Assembly (NCBI RefSeq): GCF_900110815.1
Contig: NZ_FOIT01000001.1
Span: forward strand, 417,910-481,909
Length of the DNA: 64,000 nt
Direction of reading: 5' to 3'
Origin: Aliicoccus persicus
GTDB taxonomy: Bacteria > Bacillota > Bacilli > Staphylococcales > Salinicoccaceae
Position numbers and translations under genes: made by a program. This document shows, piece by piece, positions 46,840 through 56,209 of the stretch (the stretch's first letter is position 1; every line of letters starts with the position of its first letter). The notes under the pieces are model-generated. The model was given only the letters and a program-made list of their open reading frames with translations, searched no databases and was not told where the DNA came from.

Positions 46840-47268
46840 CGTTGGCACAAAATCCAATTTGCATGTCCGTGAGTAAGTCTCATTGGCACGCAAACCAATC
46901 TGCGTGTCTATGAACAAGTCTCATTGGAACGCAAATCAATCTGCGTGTCAGTGAGTAAGTTTCATTGGAACGCAAATCAATCTGCGTGTCAGTGAGCAAC
47001 TCTCATTGGAACGCAAATCAATCTGCGTGTCTATGAACAAGTCTCATTGGAACGCAAATCAATCTGCGTGTCAGTGAGCAACTCTCATTGGAAAGCAAAT
47101 CAATCTGCGTGTCTATGAGCAACTCTCATTGGAAAGCAAATTAATCTGCGTGTCTATGAGCAACTCTCATTGGAACGCAAATCAATCTTCGTGTCTGTGA
47201 GTAAGTTTCATTGGCACGCAAACCAATCTGCACGCCAGTGAGCAACGCTCATTGGCACGCAAACCACA
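46840..47268. repeat. Tandem array of a 41-bp repeat, about 10.5 copies
   Basis: The anchor CATTGG (first copy CGTTGG) recurs at 46840, 46881, 46922, 46963, 47004, 47045, 47086, 47127, 47168, 47209 and 47250, exactly 41 bp each time. A typical unit is CATTGGAACGCA, AATCAATC, TGCGTGTCAGTG, then a 9-nt linker such as AGCAACTCT. The two 12-mers can pair (with G-U), so every unit folds as a hairpin. It fills the gap 46742-47318. It is not in frame (41 is not a multiple of 3) and has no variable spacers. Confidence 0.95.
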
Positions 47269-47318
47269 ATAAAATCGAACCACAAAACCTCACTTAACTA
47301 ACCATACCCCACTAAAAC

Positions 47319-47723
47319 CTACGCACACTTCTCACAATAGCCATACAACTCGACTTTATGACTATTTAATTTCACATCACCAAGCTCATTTTGCCATTTT
47401 TCAACTGGGCAGTACTCCACCACTTGCGTGACACCGCATCGCTCGCAAATAAAATGGTGGTGATGGTGTGTCACGCATGCAATTTTATAATGCATCTCTT
47501 GATCCAGTGATGTTTGCTCAAACACGCCAATATCCGTCAGTGTATGCAAATTTCTATAAATCGTGTCATAACTGATCGTCGGAAAATAATCTGCCAATTT
47601 ACTTTGAATCTCTTTGGCACTCATATACTTTTCATCACCTGCAAGCACTTCTATTAACTTTAGTCGTTTATCGGTTAATTTTAAATTATGTTCTTTCAGC
47701 TGTTCTTTATACTGATTGATCAT
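47319..47723 (-). CDS. zur: Fur-family regulator, probably zinc repressor Zur
   Basis: A 134-residue Fur-type repressor: N-terminal winged helix (about 1-80, with TISYDTIYRNLHTLTDIGVFE) and a metal-binding C-terminus with HHHHHFICERC and a final CEKC, giving the CxxC pairs of the structural zinc site. It is the third gene of a zinc ABC transporter operon (as mreA-mreB-zur in S. aureus), overlapping the permease by 17 nt, so Zur is far more likely than PerR or Fur. Confidence 0.9.
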   Translation of the reverse strand: MINQYKEQLKEHNLKLTDKRLKLIEVLAGDEKYMSAKEIQSKLADYFPTISYDTIYRNLHTLTDIGVFEQTSLDQEMHYKIACVTHHHHHFICERCGVTQVVEYCPVEKWQNELGDVKLNSHKVELYGYCEKCA

Positions 47724-48558
47724 CTAATTCACCTCTTTGTTTGTGATTGCTCTTTTTCAACACGGTCGCAAGTAAAATGAGTAATGACACGAGTACGATT
47801 GTACCACCTGGTGAGATGCTTAAATAATAGCTTGCTACTAGTCCTAATATGACCGCAATTTCTCCAAATATGACGGAGACGAACATCAGCTGTTTAAAAC
47901 TTGATGTCACGCGCATGGCACTGGCTACGGGCAGTGTCATCAATGCGCTGACGAGTAATATACCAACAATTCTCATCGACGCACTGATGACAAGTGCTAC
48001 TACGATGATGAACGCGATTTGAATCCATTTTGGTGCTTTCATCACATTTGCATACTCTTCATCAAATGATAATAAGAACAATTCTTTATAAAGTATAAAA
48101 ATGAAAAGACATACAATGACTGCGATGATTGCTATTAAATAGAAATCGGTCTTACCGACCGCACTGATGCTACCGAATAAATAGGCAAACAAGTTATTGT
48201 TAATACCATCTGCCATCGATAAAAGTACGATACCCATGGCGATACCTGCACTCATAATAATTGGAATCGCAAGCTCTTTATAGTTACTGTACACAGTGCG
48301 CAGTCGTTCAATACCGAGCGCCCCAATAACGCTGAACACTATTCCAGTGACAAGTGGGTTTATCGTCACTGCAAATATTGAAGATAACCATACACCAAAT
48401 GCAATACCGCCGAGTGTGACGTGACTGAGTGCATCCGCAATCAATGACAAGCGTCTGATCACGATAAACGCACCGATCAGTGGTGCAATAATACCGACAA
48501 TCAAACCGCTCAGTACGGAATAGCGGATGAAATCAAAAGTTAAAAATGCTTCGATCAT
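47707..48558 (-). CDS. znuB: Zinc ABC transporter permease (ZnuB/AdcB/MreB type)
   Basis: ABC-3-family metal permease, 283 residues, eight or nine helices. LIGAFIVIRRLSLIADALSHVTLGG near the N-terminus contains the conserved coupling stretch, and ILLVSALMTLPVASA near 200 is typical. The ATG at 48558 is used (GGAG 8 nt ahead); it overlaps the ATPase stop by 4 nt (ATGA). Zinc rather than manganese is inferred from zur and the Zur box. Confidence 0.9.
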   Translation of the reverse strand: MIEAFLTFDFIRYSVLSGLIVGIIAPLIGAFIVIRRLSLIADALSHVTLGGIAFGVWLSSIFAVTINPLVTGIVFSVIGALGIERLRTVYSNYKELAIPIIMSAGIAMGIVLLSMADGINNNLFAYLFGSISAVGKTDFYLIAIIAVIVCLFIFILYKELFLLSFDEEYANVMKAPKWIQIAFIIVVALVISASMRIVGILLVSALMTLPVASAMRVTSSFKQLMFVSVIFGEIAVILGLVASYYLSISPGGTIVLVSLLILLATVLKKSNHKQRGELDDQSV

Positions 48559-49337
48559 GAGCAGCACTCCCGGTCATGGTCATGTGAGACGAATTGAATT
48601 GGAAATCCATAAATTTTTGATATTTCCGCTTCATCCAACTGTTGGAAGTCATGGTTCGATCCATGGAAGTGCAAGTGCTCATTAATACACGCTACACTGT
48701 CTGCCTTATCGACAACGACGCCGATGTCATGTGTGACGAGTAAGATTGTGACTTCTTCATTTTTAAGTCTGCTGAGCACATCATAGAATTCTCTGACGTG
48801 TCGCGCATCAATTCCGACTGTTGGTTCATCCAAAACTAAGATTGACGGTTTCGTTACCAACGCACGTGCTATGAATACGCGCTGTGTTTGGCCACCCGAT
48901 AATGCAGAGATATTTTTATCAGCCAAGTCTTTAATATCGAGTAGCTCTAATACACGGTCACGTGCTGCTAAATCTTGCTTATTAAATGATTTGAATAACC
49001 CTTTTTTCTTCGTCAATCCACTTAGTACAACTTCGGAAACAGTCGCTGGAAATCCTTTTTGGAAGCTGTTTGATTTTTGGGAAACATAACCTACTTCATC
49101 CCAGTTGTTAAATTTTCTCGAGCGTTTTCCATTGATTAATATTTCACCCGTTTGAATGGATAACAATCCAAGTATCAACTTCACAAGCGTCGTTTTCCCC
49201 GAACCATTTGGTCCAACAATTGCTAAAAAATCACCTTTATTAATCTTTAAATTGATATCTTTTAATGCCGGTGTCTTTTCTGGTCTATCTGTATAGACGT
49301 AAGATAAATCCCGGACTTCAAATATTGTTTCTGACAT
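48555..49337 (-). CDS. znuC: Zinc ABC transporter ATP-binding protein (ZnuC/AdcC type)
   Basis: A 260-residue ABC ATPase: Walker A GPNGSGKTT near 42, signature LSGGQTQR near 147, Walker B ILVLDEPTVG near 166, switch His in VTHDIG near 199. A histidine/cysteine-rich end (SHDHDRECCS) may bind metal. First gene of the operon, directly behind a Zur-box-overlapped promoter. The binding lipoprotein is not encoded here. Confidence 0.9.
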   Translation of the reverse strand: MSETIFEVRDLSYVYTDRPEKTPALKDINLKINKGDFLAIVGPNGSGKTTLVKLILGLLSIQTGEILINGKRSRKFNNWDEVGYVSQKSNSFQKGFPATVSEVVLSGLTKKKGLFKSFNKQDLAARDRVLELLDIKDLADKNISALSGGQTQRVFIARALVTKPSILVLDEPTVGIDARHVREFYDVLSRLKNEEVTILLVTHDIGVVVDKADSVACINEHLHFHGSNHDFQQLDEAEISKIYGFPIQFVSHDHDRECCS

Positions 49338-49350
49338 TTCATTCTCCTAA

Positions 49351-49369
49351 TTCGTAATCATTCTGATTA
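49351..49369 (-). promoter_or_regulatory. Zur box upstream of znuC
   Basis: TTCGTAATCATTCTGATTA closely follows the staphylococcal Zur consensus TCGTAATnATTACGA. It lies just downstream of the promoter's -10 and 14 nt before the znuC start, so bound Zur would block initiation. Confidence 0.75.
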
Positions 49370-49370
49370 A

Positions 49371-49399
49371 ACTATACAAGAAAATTGAATTCTCGTAAA
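49371..49399 (-). promoter_or_regulatory. Promoter of znuC-znuB-zur
   Basis: TTTACG, 17-nt spacer, TATAGT on the minus strand; the -10 hexamer abuts the Zur box. Confidence 0.6.
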
Positions 49400-49400
49400 T

Positions 49401-49427
49401 AAAAAAGCAACCGTATTTACGATTGCT
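49401..49427 (-). terminator. nfo terminator
   Basis: AGCAATCGTA / TACGGTTGCT (one G-U) with a minimal loop, then TTTTTT on the minus strand, overlapping the end of nfo. Confidence 0.75.
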
Positions 49428-50328
49428 CAATATCTTTCATATTTGGATTGATATCAACGAGTAAGTTTTCGTTGAACACGCCACTTTTAATCATTTCAAT
49501 CTCATGTTTGTATGGTGCACGCTTATCAGTCTTATCAAGTCCCACAAACGGTGTCTCTAAAATCTTAGGCACCGATTTAAACGCATCATGTGTAATGATG
49601 TTATGCAGTCGATCAAAACCGATATGACCGAATCCGATGTTCTCGTGTCTATCTTTTCTCGCACCGACTATATTTTTAGAGTCATTCACGTGAACGACTT
49701 TAATACGATCTATTCCGATAATTTTATCGAATTCATTTAAAACACCATCAAAGTCATTGACGATATCGTAGCCTGAATCATGAACATGACATGTATCAAA
49801 ACATACACTCAAACGCTCATTATTCGTGACACCATCGATGATCATTGCGAGTTCTTCAAATGTTCTTCCCATTTCAGAACCCTTACCTGCCATCGTCTCT
49901 AGCGCAATCTGTACATCATTTTTATTTGATAAAACTTCATTTAAACCTTCGATAATCTTCTTAATGCCATCGTCTACACCTGCACCGACATGTGCACCGG
50001 GATGAAGTACAATCTGTTTCGCACCGAGCGCTTCTGTTCTGACGATTTCGTCTTGTAAGAACTCAACACCTAAATTAAATACGTTTGGTTTAATCGTATT
50101 ACCGATGTTGATGATGTATGGTGCGTGTACGACAATATTATCAATACCATTTGCAGCCATATGTGCCTTACCCGCTTCAATGTTCAAGTCTTCGATAGGC
50201 TTTCTTCTCGTGTTTTGTGGCGCACCTGTATAAATCATAAATGTGTTCGCACCATAACCTGCTGCAATTTCACTCGACTCTTCTAACATTCTCTTACCAC
50301 TCATTGAAACATGTGAACCTAATAGCAT
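49417..50328 (-). CDS. nfo: Endonuclease IV
   Basis: Zn-dependent AP endonuclease of base excision repair, 303 residues, TIM barrel. Metal-binding motifs are visible: VLHPGAHVG near 110, [13 protein letters not shown] near 143, [13 protein letters not shown] near 176, and VVHVNDSKN near 215. It lies 8 nt behind cshB, an order also found in staphylococci. Confidence 0.95.
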   Translation of the reverse strand: MLLGSHVSMSGKRMLEESSEIAAGYGANTFMIYTGAPQNTRRKPIEDLNIEAGKAHMAANGIDNIVVHAPYIINIGNTIKPNVFNLGVEFLQDEIVRTEALGAKQIVLHPGAHVGAGVDDGIKKIIEGLNEVLSNKNDVQIALETMAGKGSEMGRTFEELAMIIDGVTNNERLSVCFDTCHVHDSGYDIVNDFDGVLNEFDKIIGIDRIKVVHVNDSKNIVGARKDRHENIGFGHIGFDRLHNIITHDAFKSVPKILETPFVGLDKTDKRAPYKHEIEMIKSGVFNENLLVDINPNMKDIEQS

Positions 50329-50336
50329 GTTGAATC

Positions 50337-51644
50337 CTACCTTTTCTTAGATTGTTTTGAATGCTTGCGTCTTGCTTCTCTTTTAAGCTGATTTAACTCT
50401 TCTTGGAACTTCTTCTTATAGCCCGGCTTAACCTTTTTGCTACGTCTCACTTTATGAACGAGTTGCTTTTCTAACTCCGCTTCCTTACGGACACGTGTCG
50501 AACGTTTCTTTCTCGACTTAACGGGTGCGAGCGCACCGTCGATGATATCTTCATTGTTAAATTTATACCCTTTTTTCTCTAACCGATCGACCAAATTCTC
50601 GTCTCTATTCGTATACAGCGTAATTGCCACACCTTCATAGTTTCCACGACCAACGCGACCAACACGGTGTGTGAAGAACTCTTCTTCCTTCGGTATATCA
50701 TAGTTTATCACATGTGATGCACCATCGATATCCAATCCACGCGCAGCAAGGTCACTTGCCACAACCCATGTATATTCTAAATCACGAATACGCTTGATCT
50801 CATTTTTGCGTTCACGTGGTTTTAATCCACCATGGAACAATCCGACGTCTACGCCTTCAGACAACAAGAAATCATAGAGTTCGTCCACACGTTCCTTTGA
50901 ATTCGCAAAAATGATCCCAATATATGGCGTAATTGTTTTTACGAGCTCCAATGTTTTCTGTTGTTTGTCGTCATCTTTCACTTGAACTAGACTAAAATGT
51001 ATCGAAGCCTTGTTCTTTGGTGTCTCAATGACAATCACATCAATATCTCCGATATATTTACGTAGAAACACACGAAGCTGCTCTGGAATCGTCGCTGAAA
51101 ATACTAAAAATTGACTGCCTTGTTTTAAATGTGAAGCAATCTGATTAATCGTATCTAAAAATCCTAAATCAATCATAATATCTGCTTCATCAATAACGAT
51201 TTTCTGTGCAGCGGATACTTTCAAAGAACCAGACTGAATTAAAGATAAAATTCGATTCGGCGTACCAATTACGATATGCGGTTGCTGTTCTGCGCGCTCC
51301 ATATCTCGATTTATATCATTACCACCGATAAACAGCTGTGATTTATGCTCAGGGAATTTTTCTAACAATACTTGAGTCATCCCATACAATTGTCTGGCTA
51401 ACTCACGTGTTGGAGCAAGTATAATCGCTTGCGTTGTATTTTGTTCAGTATCGATATCGTCAACAATCGGAATTAAAAAGGAATGGGACTTACCACTACC
51501 TGTCTCAGACTGAACGATCACCTGTTCACCGCGACCTACTTTTGGAATGACACGCTCCTGCACAAGTGTCGGATGTGTAAATCCAATCGATTCAATCGCC
51601 TCTAGCATATCATCTGAAATTTGAAATCTTTTAAATGCATTCAT
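50337..51644 (-). CDS. cshB: DEAD-box RNA helicase CshB type
   Basis: ATP-dependent RNA helicase, probably in ribosome assembly and cold adaptation. It has 435 residues with Q-motif start [23 protein letters not shown]-like, Walker A SETGSGKS near 46, DEAD in VIDEADIM near 148, SAT near 180 and HRVGRVGRG near 325. The tail (about 370-435) is very basic. ATG 51644 fits AGGTG 6 nt ahead better than the upstream GTG. Confidence 0.92.
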   Translation of the reverse strand: MNAFKRFQISDDMLEAIESIGFTHPTLVQERVIPKVGRGEQVIVQSETGSGKSHSFLIPIVDDIDTEQNTTQAIILAPTRELARQLYGMTQVLLEKFPEHKSQLFIGGNDINRDMERAEQQPHIVIGTPNRILSLIQSGSLKVSAAQKIVIDEADIMIDLGFLDTINQIASHLKQGSQFLVFSATIPEQLRVFLRKYIGDIDVIVIETPKNKASIHFSLVQVKDDDKQQKTLELVKTITPYIGIIFANSKERVDELYDFLLSEGVDVGLFHGGLKPRERKNEIKRIRDLEYTWVVASDLAARGLDIDGASHVINYDIPKEEEFFTHRVGRVGRGNYEGVAITLYTNRDENLVDRLEKKGYKFNNEDIIDGALAPVKSRKKRSTRVRKEAELEKQLVHKVRRSKKVKPGYKKKFQEELNQLKREARRKHSKQSKKR

Positions 51645-51776
51645 GTTACTCACCTACTTTTCTCTATTAACAATATAATATTATACCTTAAGTATGAGTT
51701 ACATGCGAATTGTGGCGATAACATTTCAAAAACGTATTGGTTTCAGTTATAATCAGGGAGAAGGAGTGGATATCGC

Positions 51777-52739
51777 ATGGATATTATTAAAATCACACCA
51801 CGTGGATACTGTTACGGAGTTGTAGATGCTATGGTCATTGCAAGAAATGCATCGCTCGACAAATCTTTACCACGTCCAATATACATTCTAGGTATGATCG
51901 TACACAACAAACATGTAACGGATGCTTTTGAAGAGGAAGGTATCATTACATTAGATGGACCGAACAGACTAGAAATTTTAGAAACGATTGATGAGGGTAC
52001 TGTAATCTTCACAGCGCATGGTGTTAGTCCACAAGTAAAAGCACGAGCAAAAGAAAAAGGACTCGTCTGCATCGACGCAACATGTCCAGACGTAGAAGTG
52101 ACGCATGAGTTGATTCGCAATAAGACAGAAAAAGGATACAAAGTCGTTTATATCGGTAAAAAAGGACATCCTGAGCCAGAAGGTGCTGTCGGTGTTGCAC
52201 CGGACGACGTATACTTAATCGAAACATTGGAAGATGTTGAGGCCCTGCCATCAACGCTTAATGATTATCCATTGCTTGTGACAAACCAAACGACGATGAG
52301 TCAATGGGATGTCAGTCACTTGATGGATGAATTAAAAGTTCAATTCCCGCATATCGAAGTGCATAAGGAGATCTGCTTAGCGACACAAGTGCGACAAGAA
52401 GCAGTTGCAGAACAAGCAGGTCAAGCAGAACTCTTAATCGTCGTTGGTGACCCGAAGAGTAATAACTCGAATCGATTAGCACAAGTGTCTAAAGAGATTG
52501 CACATACGAATGCATATAGAATTAGCTCATTATCAGAGTTAAATACAGATTGGTTTAAAGGTATCAATTCAGTTGCGATTACAGCCGGTGCTTCTACACC
52601 GACACCGCTTGTAAAAGAAGTGATTGATTATATTAAAAATTATGATGAAGCAAATCGCGTACATCCAGAATCAAATGTACCAAACAGAAAAATCTTACCG
52701 AAAATTAAAAATCCACAACCAGTTAAGATTATGGATTAA
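51777..52739 (+). CDS. ispH: 4-hydroxy-3-methylbut-2-enyl diphosphate reductase
   Basis: Last enzyme of the MEP pathway, producing IPP and DMAPP. It has 320 residues. The three iron-sulfur cysteines sit in RGYCYGV near 12, IDATCPDV near 103 and [10 protein letters not shown] near 199. GGAG lies 10 nt before the ATG. It is divergent from cshB and ends with its own terminator. With dxs and ispG it shows a working MEP route. Confidence 0.95.
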   Translation: MDIIKITPRGYCYGVVDAMVIARNASLDKSLPRPIYILGMIVHNKHVTDAFEEEGIITLDGPNRLEILETIDEGTVIFTAHGVSPQVKARAKEKGLVCIDATCPDVEVTHELIRNKTEKGYKVVYIGKKGHPEPEGAVGVAPDDVYLIETLEDVEALPSTLNDYPLLVTNQTTMSQWDVSHLMDELKVQFPHIEVHKEICLATQVRQEAVAEQAGQAELLIVVGDPKSNNSNRLAQVSKEIAHTNAYRISSLSELNTDWFKGINSVAITAGASTPTPLVKEVIDYIKNYDEANRVHPESNVPNRKILPKIKNPQPVKIMD

Positions 52740-52747
52740 TTTTGATA

Positions 52748-52780
52748 GAAAGAGTCGACTTAAAATATCGGCTCTTTTTT
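52748..52780 (+). terminator. ispH terminator
   Basis: A 10-bp stem AAAGAGTCGA / TCGGCTCTTT (one G-U), 9-nt loop and T-run, facing the convergent Nif3-like gene. Confidence 0.85.
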
Positions 52781-53856
52781 TATTCAAACGGATTCGTATT
52801 TACTCTACTTGCTTTCACAGGCAAACCAGAAACTTTATCTTCTAACAGATCTTTAAGTCCATTCATCATCACCACTTCAATAAAATGCCCTACATCGATG
52901 ATATTTTGCTTGTTCAACTTCGCATCATACGCTTCATGATACTTTACATCTCCAGTAATCAGCACATCAATGCCTGCTTTAAACGCATCATTGACATAAC
53001 TCATACCTGATCCTCCGATGATACCAATTGACTTGATTGGTGCATCATTCGCTCGCACTAGATTGATTGACCCTGATATTTCTAATACTTTAATTTTTTC
53101 AACTAAAGCATCTAATGTTGTTTCATCTGACACTTTAACACCAAGTCCGATTTCAATCTCACGCTCGAGTGTCAGTACATCAAACGCTGGTTCTTCATAT
53201 GGATGCACTTGATATAATTGTTCGATTACTTGTTTCTTTAAATGCGTTGGGAATATTGCTTCGACAATATATTCCTCAACAACCTCAAGTTCATTGTTTT
53301 TACCGATATGTGGATTCGCATTTTCATTCGGTCTAAACTGGCCTTGAACTGGATACTCAAAAAAGCACTCTGAATAATCGCCTTGATTGCCGACCCCGAC
53401 TTTTGCTAATCCTGTCTTAATCGCTTCGACATTTTCTTTCGGTACATTCACACGCAATTTTTGATAATCCTCTGTCTGTTTAATCAGCACTTCTGATTCA
53501 TTAAATCCAAGTGCTTTTGCAATCATGTGACTGACGCCATACGGTTGGAAATCAAGTGGTGTATGAATTGAGATTAAGTTAATATCATGCTTGATCAACG
53601 TGCGAATAATCGATCCTATTCCATCTTCAGTTACCTTGCTGAGTTTAGAAAAAATTAATGGATGATGGCTGACGATTACATTTATGTTTTGATCAATTGC
53701 TTCTTTAACGACATCTGGGTGACAATCGAGCGTTGTCAAAATGCCAGTCACTTCTGCTTGCTCATCTCCAACAAGCAGGCCATTGTTATCCCACGACTCA
53801 CCGTAATGTAGAGGTGAGATATTATTGACTATATTTAGTAGATCATTAACCTTCAT
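52780..53856 (-). CDS. Nif3-like dinuclear metal centre protein (YqfO type)
   Basis: A 358-residue NIF3/GTP-cyclohydrolase-I type-2 family protein with the PII-like insert (about 140-255) found in Bacillota. Metal ligands appear in VSHHPLIF near 62, ISIHTPLD near 98 and the C-terminal GDVKYHEA near 315. The cellular role is unsettled. It overlaps trmK by 11 nt, the usual partner. Confidence 0.9.
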   Translation of the reverse strand: MKVNDLLNIVNNISPLHYGESWDNNGLLVGDEQAEVTGILTTLDCHPDVVKEAIDQNINVIVSHHPLIFSKLSKVTEDGIGSIIRTLIKHDINLISIHTPLDFQPYGVSHMIAKALGFNESEVLIKQTEDYQKLRVNVPKENVEAIKTGLAKVGVGNQGDYSECFFEYPVQGQFRPNENANPHIGKNNELEVVEEYIVEAIFPTHLKKQVIEQLYQVHPYEEPAFDVLTLEREIEIGLGVKVSDETTLDALVEKIKVLEISGSINLVRANDAPIKSIGIIGGSGMSYVNDAFKAGIDVLITGDVKYHEAYDAKLNKQNIIDVGHFIEVVMMNGLKDLLEDKVSGLPVKASRVNTNPFE

Positions 53857-54529
53857 GTTGAATCACTTCCTTTAACTCACTAATTTTTAGTTCGATTTGC
53901 TTTATATTGTCTAATGAGGAACCAAGTCTCATCTGCGCTTCAATACGCTGTTGGTGCTCGAGTTCCCGTCTTAGCATGTCTATAAACAATTCATCACGTC
54001 GTTTTAGGAATACTGGTCCAAATTTTAGTTCTTGCTCGGTATAATTTATCTGTTCGTCACTCAGCTCAGCCACGATGATTTCGTAATAATGATGTTTATC
54101 TTTGACGACTTTTTCATTTAATATTGTGTAATTAAAAGCCTGCAATATTTTTCGTATTGGATATGTGTACGTATTTGCTTGTACGACTATTTTAGGGCGT
54201 TGGTTGATTGTTTGTAGACCTTTTTCGAGTATCGAGGCAATGAGTGGTCCACCCATGCCACAGATAGATATCGTATCGATTTGATCTGTAGGTTCGACGA
54301 CTTCTAGTCCATCTCCAAGTCTTACATCTACACGGTTCGTGTAACCATACTGTGCAACATTCTTTTTTGATGATCTGTATGGACCTTCTACAACTTCTCC
54401 GCAAATTGCTTTTTTTATGATATTTTTTTTTAGTGCTTGTATTGGTAAATAAGCATGGTCGGAACCAATGTCGAGTAACGTTGGTCCCTCTACATAACTT
54501 AAAACCGTATTTAACCGTTCATCTAACAT
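53846..54529 (-). CDS. trmK: tRNA (adenine(22)-N(1))-methyltransferase TrmK
   Basis: SAM-dependent methylation of A22 in tRNA D-loops. It has 227 residues: SAM motif LLDIGSDHAYLPI near 17, the SICGMGGPLIA stretch near 90 and a C-terminal coiled coil (about 165-225). It sits between cccA and the Nif3-like gene, the Bacillus order. Confidence 0.92.
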   Translation of the reverse strand: MLDERLNTVLSYVEGPTLLDIGSDHAYLPIQALKKNIIKKAICGEVVEGPYRSSKKNVAQYGYTNRVDVRLGDGLEVVEPTDQIDTISICGMGGPLIASILEKGLQTINQRPKIVVQANTYTYPIRKILQAFNYTILNEKVVKDKHHYYEIIVAELSDEQINYTEQELKFGPVFLKRRDELFIDMLRRELEHQQRIEAQMRLGSSLDNIKQIELKISELKEVIQHEG

Positions 54530-54543
54530 GCGTAAACCTCCAT

Positions 54544-54578
54544 AAAAAAACTTCTACATGGCCTCATGTAGAAGTTTT
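54544..54578 (-). terminator. cccA terminator
   Basis: A perfect stem CTTCTACATG / CATGTAGAAG extended by A/T pairs, 4-nt loop, then seven T on the minus strand. It separates cccA from trmK. Confidence 0.9.
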
Positions 54579-54585
54579 ATATTAA

Positions 54586-54975
54586 CTATTCGAAGTGTGC
54601 AGCTAATACTTCTAAATCTTCGTCACTGATTTGGTCAGTTGAGAATGCTGGCATTGGACCTTGACCTTCACGTACAACTGACATGAATGTTTCTGGATCT
54701 TTACCATATATGTCAGGACCCATTCCACCAGTGAAATCTTGACCATGACATGAAGCACAGTTATCACGTGCGAAAGTTTCTGGATCAAAATCGCTAGTAG
54801 AAGCAGTTTCGTCTCCTTCTTCACCTGAATCATCAGATTCTTCTGTTGATTCTGAGCTATCTGCAGTATCAGTTTCGTTATTCATCTGATCAGCACCATA
54901 AGCAGAAAGTAGGAAAACCAAACCAATTCCTAATAGGATGATTAATAAAAATGGAATCGCAGGATTATTGTTCAT
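54586..54975 (-). CDS. cccA: Membrane-anchored cytochrome c-550 (CccA type)
   Basis: A 129-residue electron carrier on the outer face of the membrane. N-terminal helix (about 6-26), an acidic Ser/Glu/Asp linker (about 30-62) and a small class-I haem domain with CASCHG near 74 and the methionine ligand in GPMPAF near 105. ATG 54975 follows AGGAGG at 7 nt. Position behind sigA is as in Bacillus; typical staphylococci lack it. Confidence 0.92.
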   Translation of the reverse strand: MNNNPAIPFLLIILLGIGLVFLLSAYGADQMNNETDTADSSESTEESDDSGEEGDETASTSDFDPETFARDNCASCHGQDFTGGMGPDIYGKDPETFMSVVREGQGPMPAFSTDQISDEDLEVLAAHFE

Positions 54976-55071
54976 CGTAGTTCCTCCTATATTTTTCACT
55001 CAATCTTATATACATTGTATAATATCCAACTAGAAAATCAAATACATTTTAACAAAATTATTTTTTTGAAA

Positions 55072-56178
55072 TTAATCCATGAAATCTTTCAAACGTTTAC
55101 TACGGCTTGGATGACGTAGTTTTCTTAACGCTTTCGCTTCTATTTGACGAATTCTCTCTCGCGTTACGCCAAACACTTTTCCGACTTCTTCAAGTGTTCG
55201 CGTATTACCATCATCTAAACCAAAGCGTAAGCGAAGTACATTTTCTTCACGATCAGTCAATGTGTCGAGCACGTCTTCAAGCTGTTCTTTTAATAGTTCA
55301 TATGCAGCATGGTCGGCTGGACTTTGTGCTTCTTGGTCTTCGATAAAATCGCCAAGATGTGAATCATCTTCTTCACCGATTGGTGTTTCAAGTGATACTG
55401 GCTCTTGCGCGATCTTTAAAATCTCTCTTACTTTTTCAGCAGGTAAATCCATCTCTTCACCAATTTCTTCTGGTAAAGGTTCACGCCCTAAATCTTGTAA
55501 CAATTGACGTTGAACACGGATTAATTTATTGATTGTTTCTACCATATGGACTGGGATACGAATCGTACGCGCTTGGTCAGCAATCGCACGTGTAATCGCT
55601 TGTCGAATCCACCACGTTGCATACGTCGAGAACTTAAACCCTTTGTTGAAGTCGAACTTCTCAACGGCTTTAATCAGACCCATGTTACCTTCTTGAATTA
55701 AATCCAAGAATAGCATGCCGCGGCCGACGTAGCGTTTCGCAATACTAACAACAAGTCGTAAGTTTGCTTCAGCAAGTCTACTCTTTGCTTCCTCATCGCC
55801 CTTTTCAATGCGTTTTGCAAGTTCGATTTCCTCTTGTGCATTGAGTAAGTTCACGCGTCCAATTTCTTTTAAATACATGCGCACTGGGTCATTAATCTTA
55901 ACCCCAGGTGGTGCACTCATATCGTGTAAATTCAATTTTTCATCAGTGTCTGATGAATCTTTCTCGTTGATCATGTCTATATCATTTTCTTTGATTTCTT
56001 CAAAGAATTCATCCATTGCATCTGCATCGAGTTCAAAGTTAGATAGTTTATCGGCAATTTCTTCGTGTGATAAGTGACCTTCCTTCTTACCCTTCTCAAT
56101 TAATGCCGCTCTCGCTTGTTCAACTGTTGTGAAAATTTCTAGTTCATCTGCTTTTGAAGAAGTGATTTTTTCTGACAT
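55072..56178 (-). CDS. sigA: RNA polymerase primary sigma factor SigA
   Basis: Housekeeping sigma factor, 368 residues. Region 1.1-like acidic N-terminus (1-95), region 2 with [21 protein letters not shown] and [14 protein letters not shown], region 3, and region 4 with [23 protein letters not shown] near the C-terminus. The dnaG-sigA order is conserved. AGGAGGC precedes the ATG. Confidence 0.97.
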   Translation of the reverse strand: MSEKITSSKADELEIFTTVEQARAALIEKGKKEGHLSHEEIADKLSNFELDADAMDEFFEEIKENDIDMINEKDSSDTDEKLNLHDMSAPPGVKINDPVRMYLKEIGRVNLLNAQEEIELAKRIEKGDEEAKSRLAEANLRLVVSIAKRYVGRGMLFLDLIQEGNMGLIKAVEKFDFNKGFKFSTYATWWIRQAITRAIADQARTIRIPVHMVETINKLIRVQRQLLQDLGREPLPEEIGEEMDLPAEKVREILKIAQEPVSLETPIGEEDDSHLGDFIEDQEAQSPADHAAYELLKEQLEDVLDTLTDREENVLRLRFGLDDGNTRTLEEVGKVFGVTRERIRQIEAKALRKLRHPSRSKRLKDFMD

Positions 56179-56209
56179 AAACTATGCCTCCTAATAGCAC
56201 ATACAGCGA

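Noticed and set aside
46840-47268. CRISPR array
   Set aside because: The whole 41-bp unit is repeated, there are no unique spacers between copies, and no cas-like gene is nearby.
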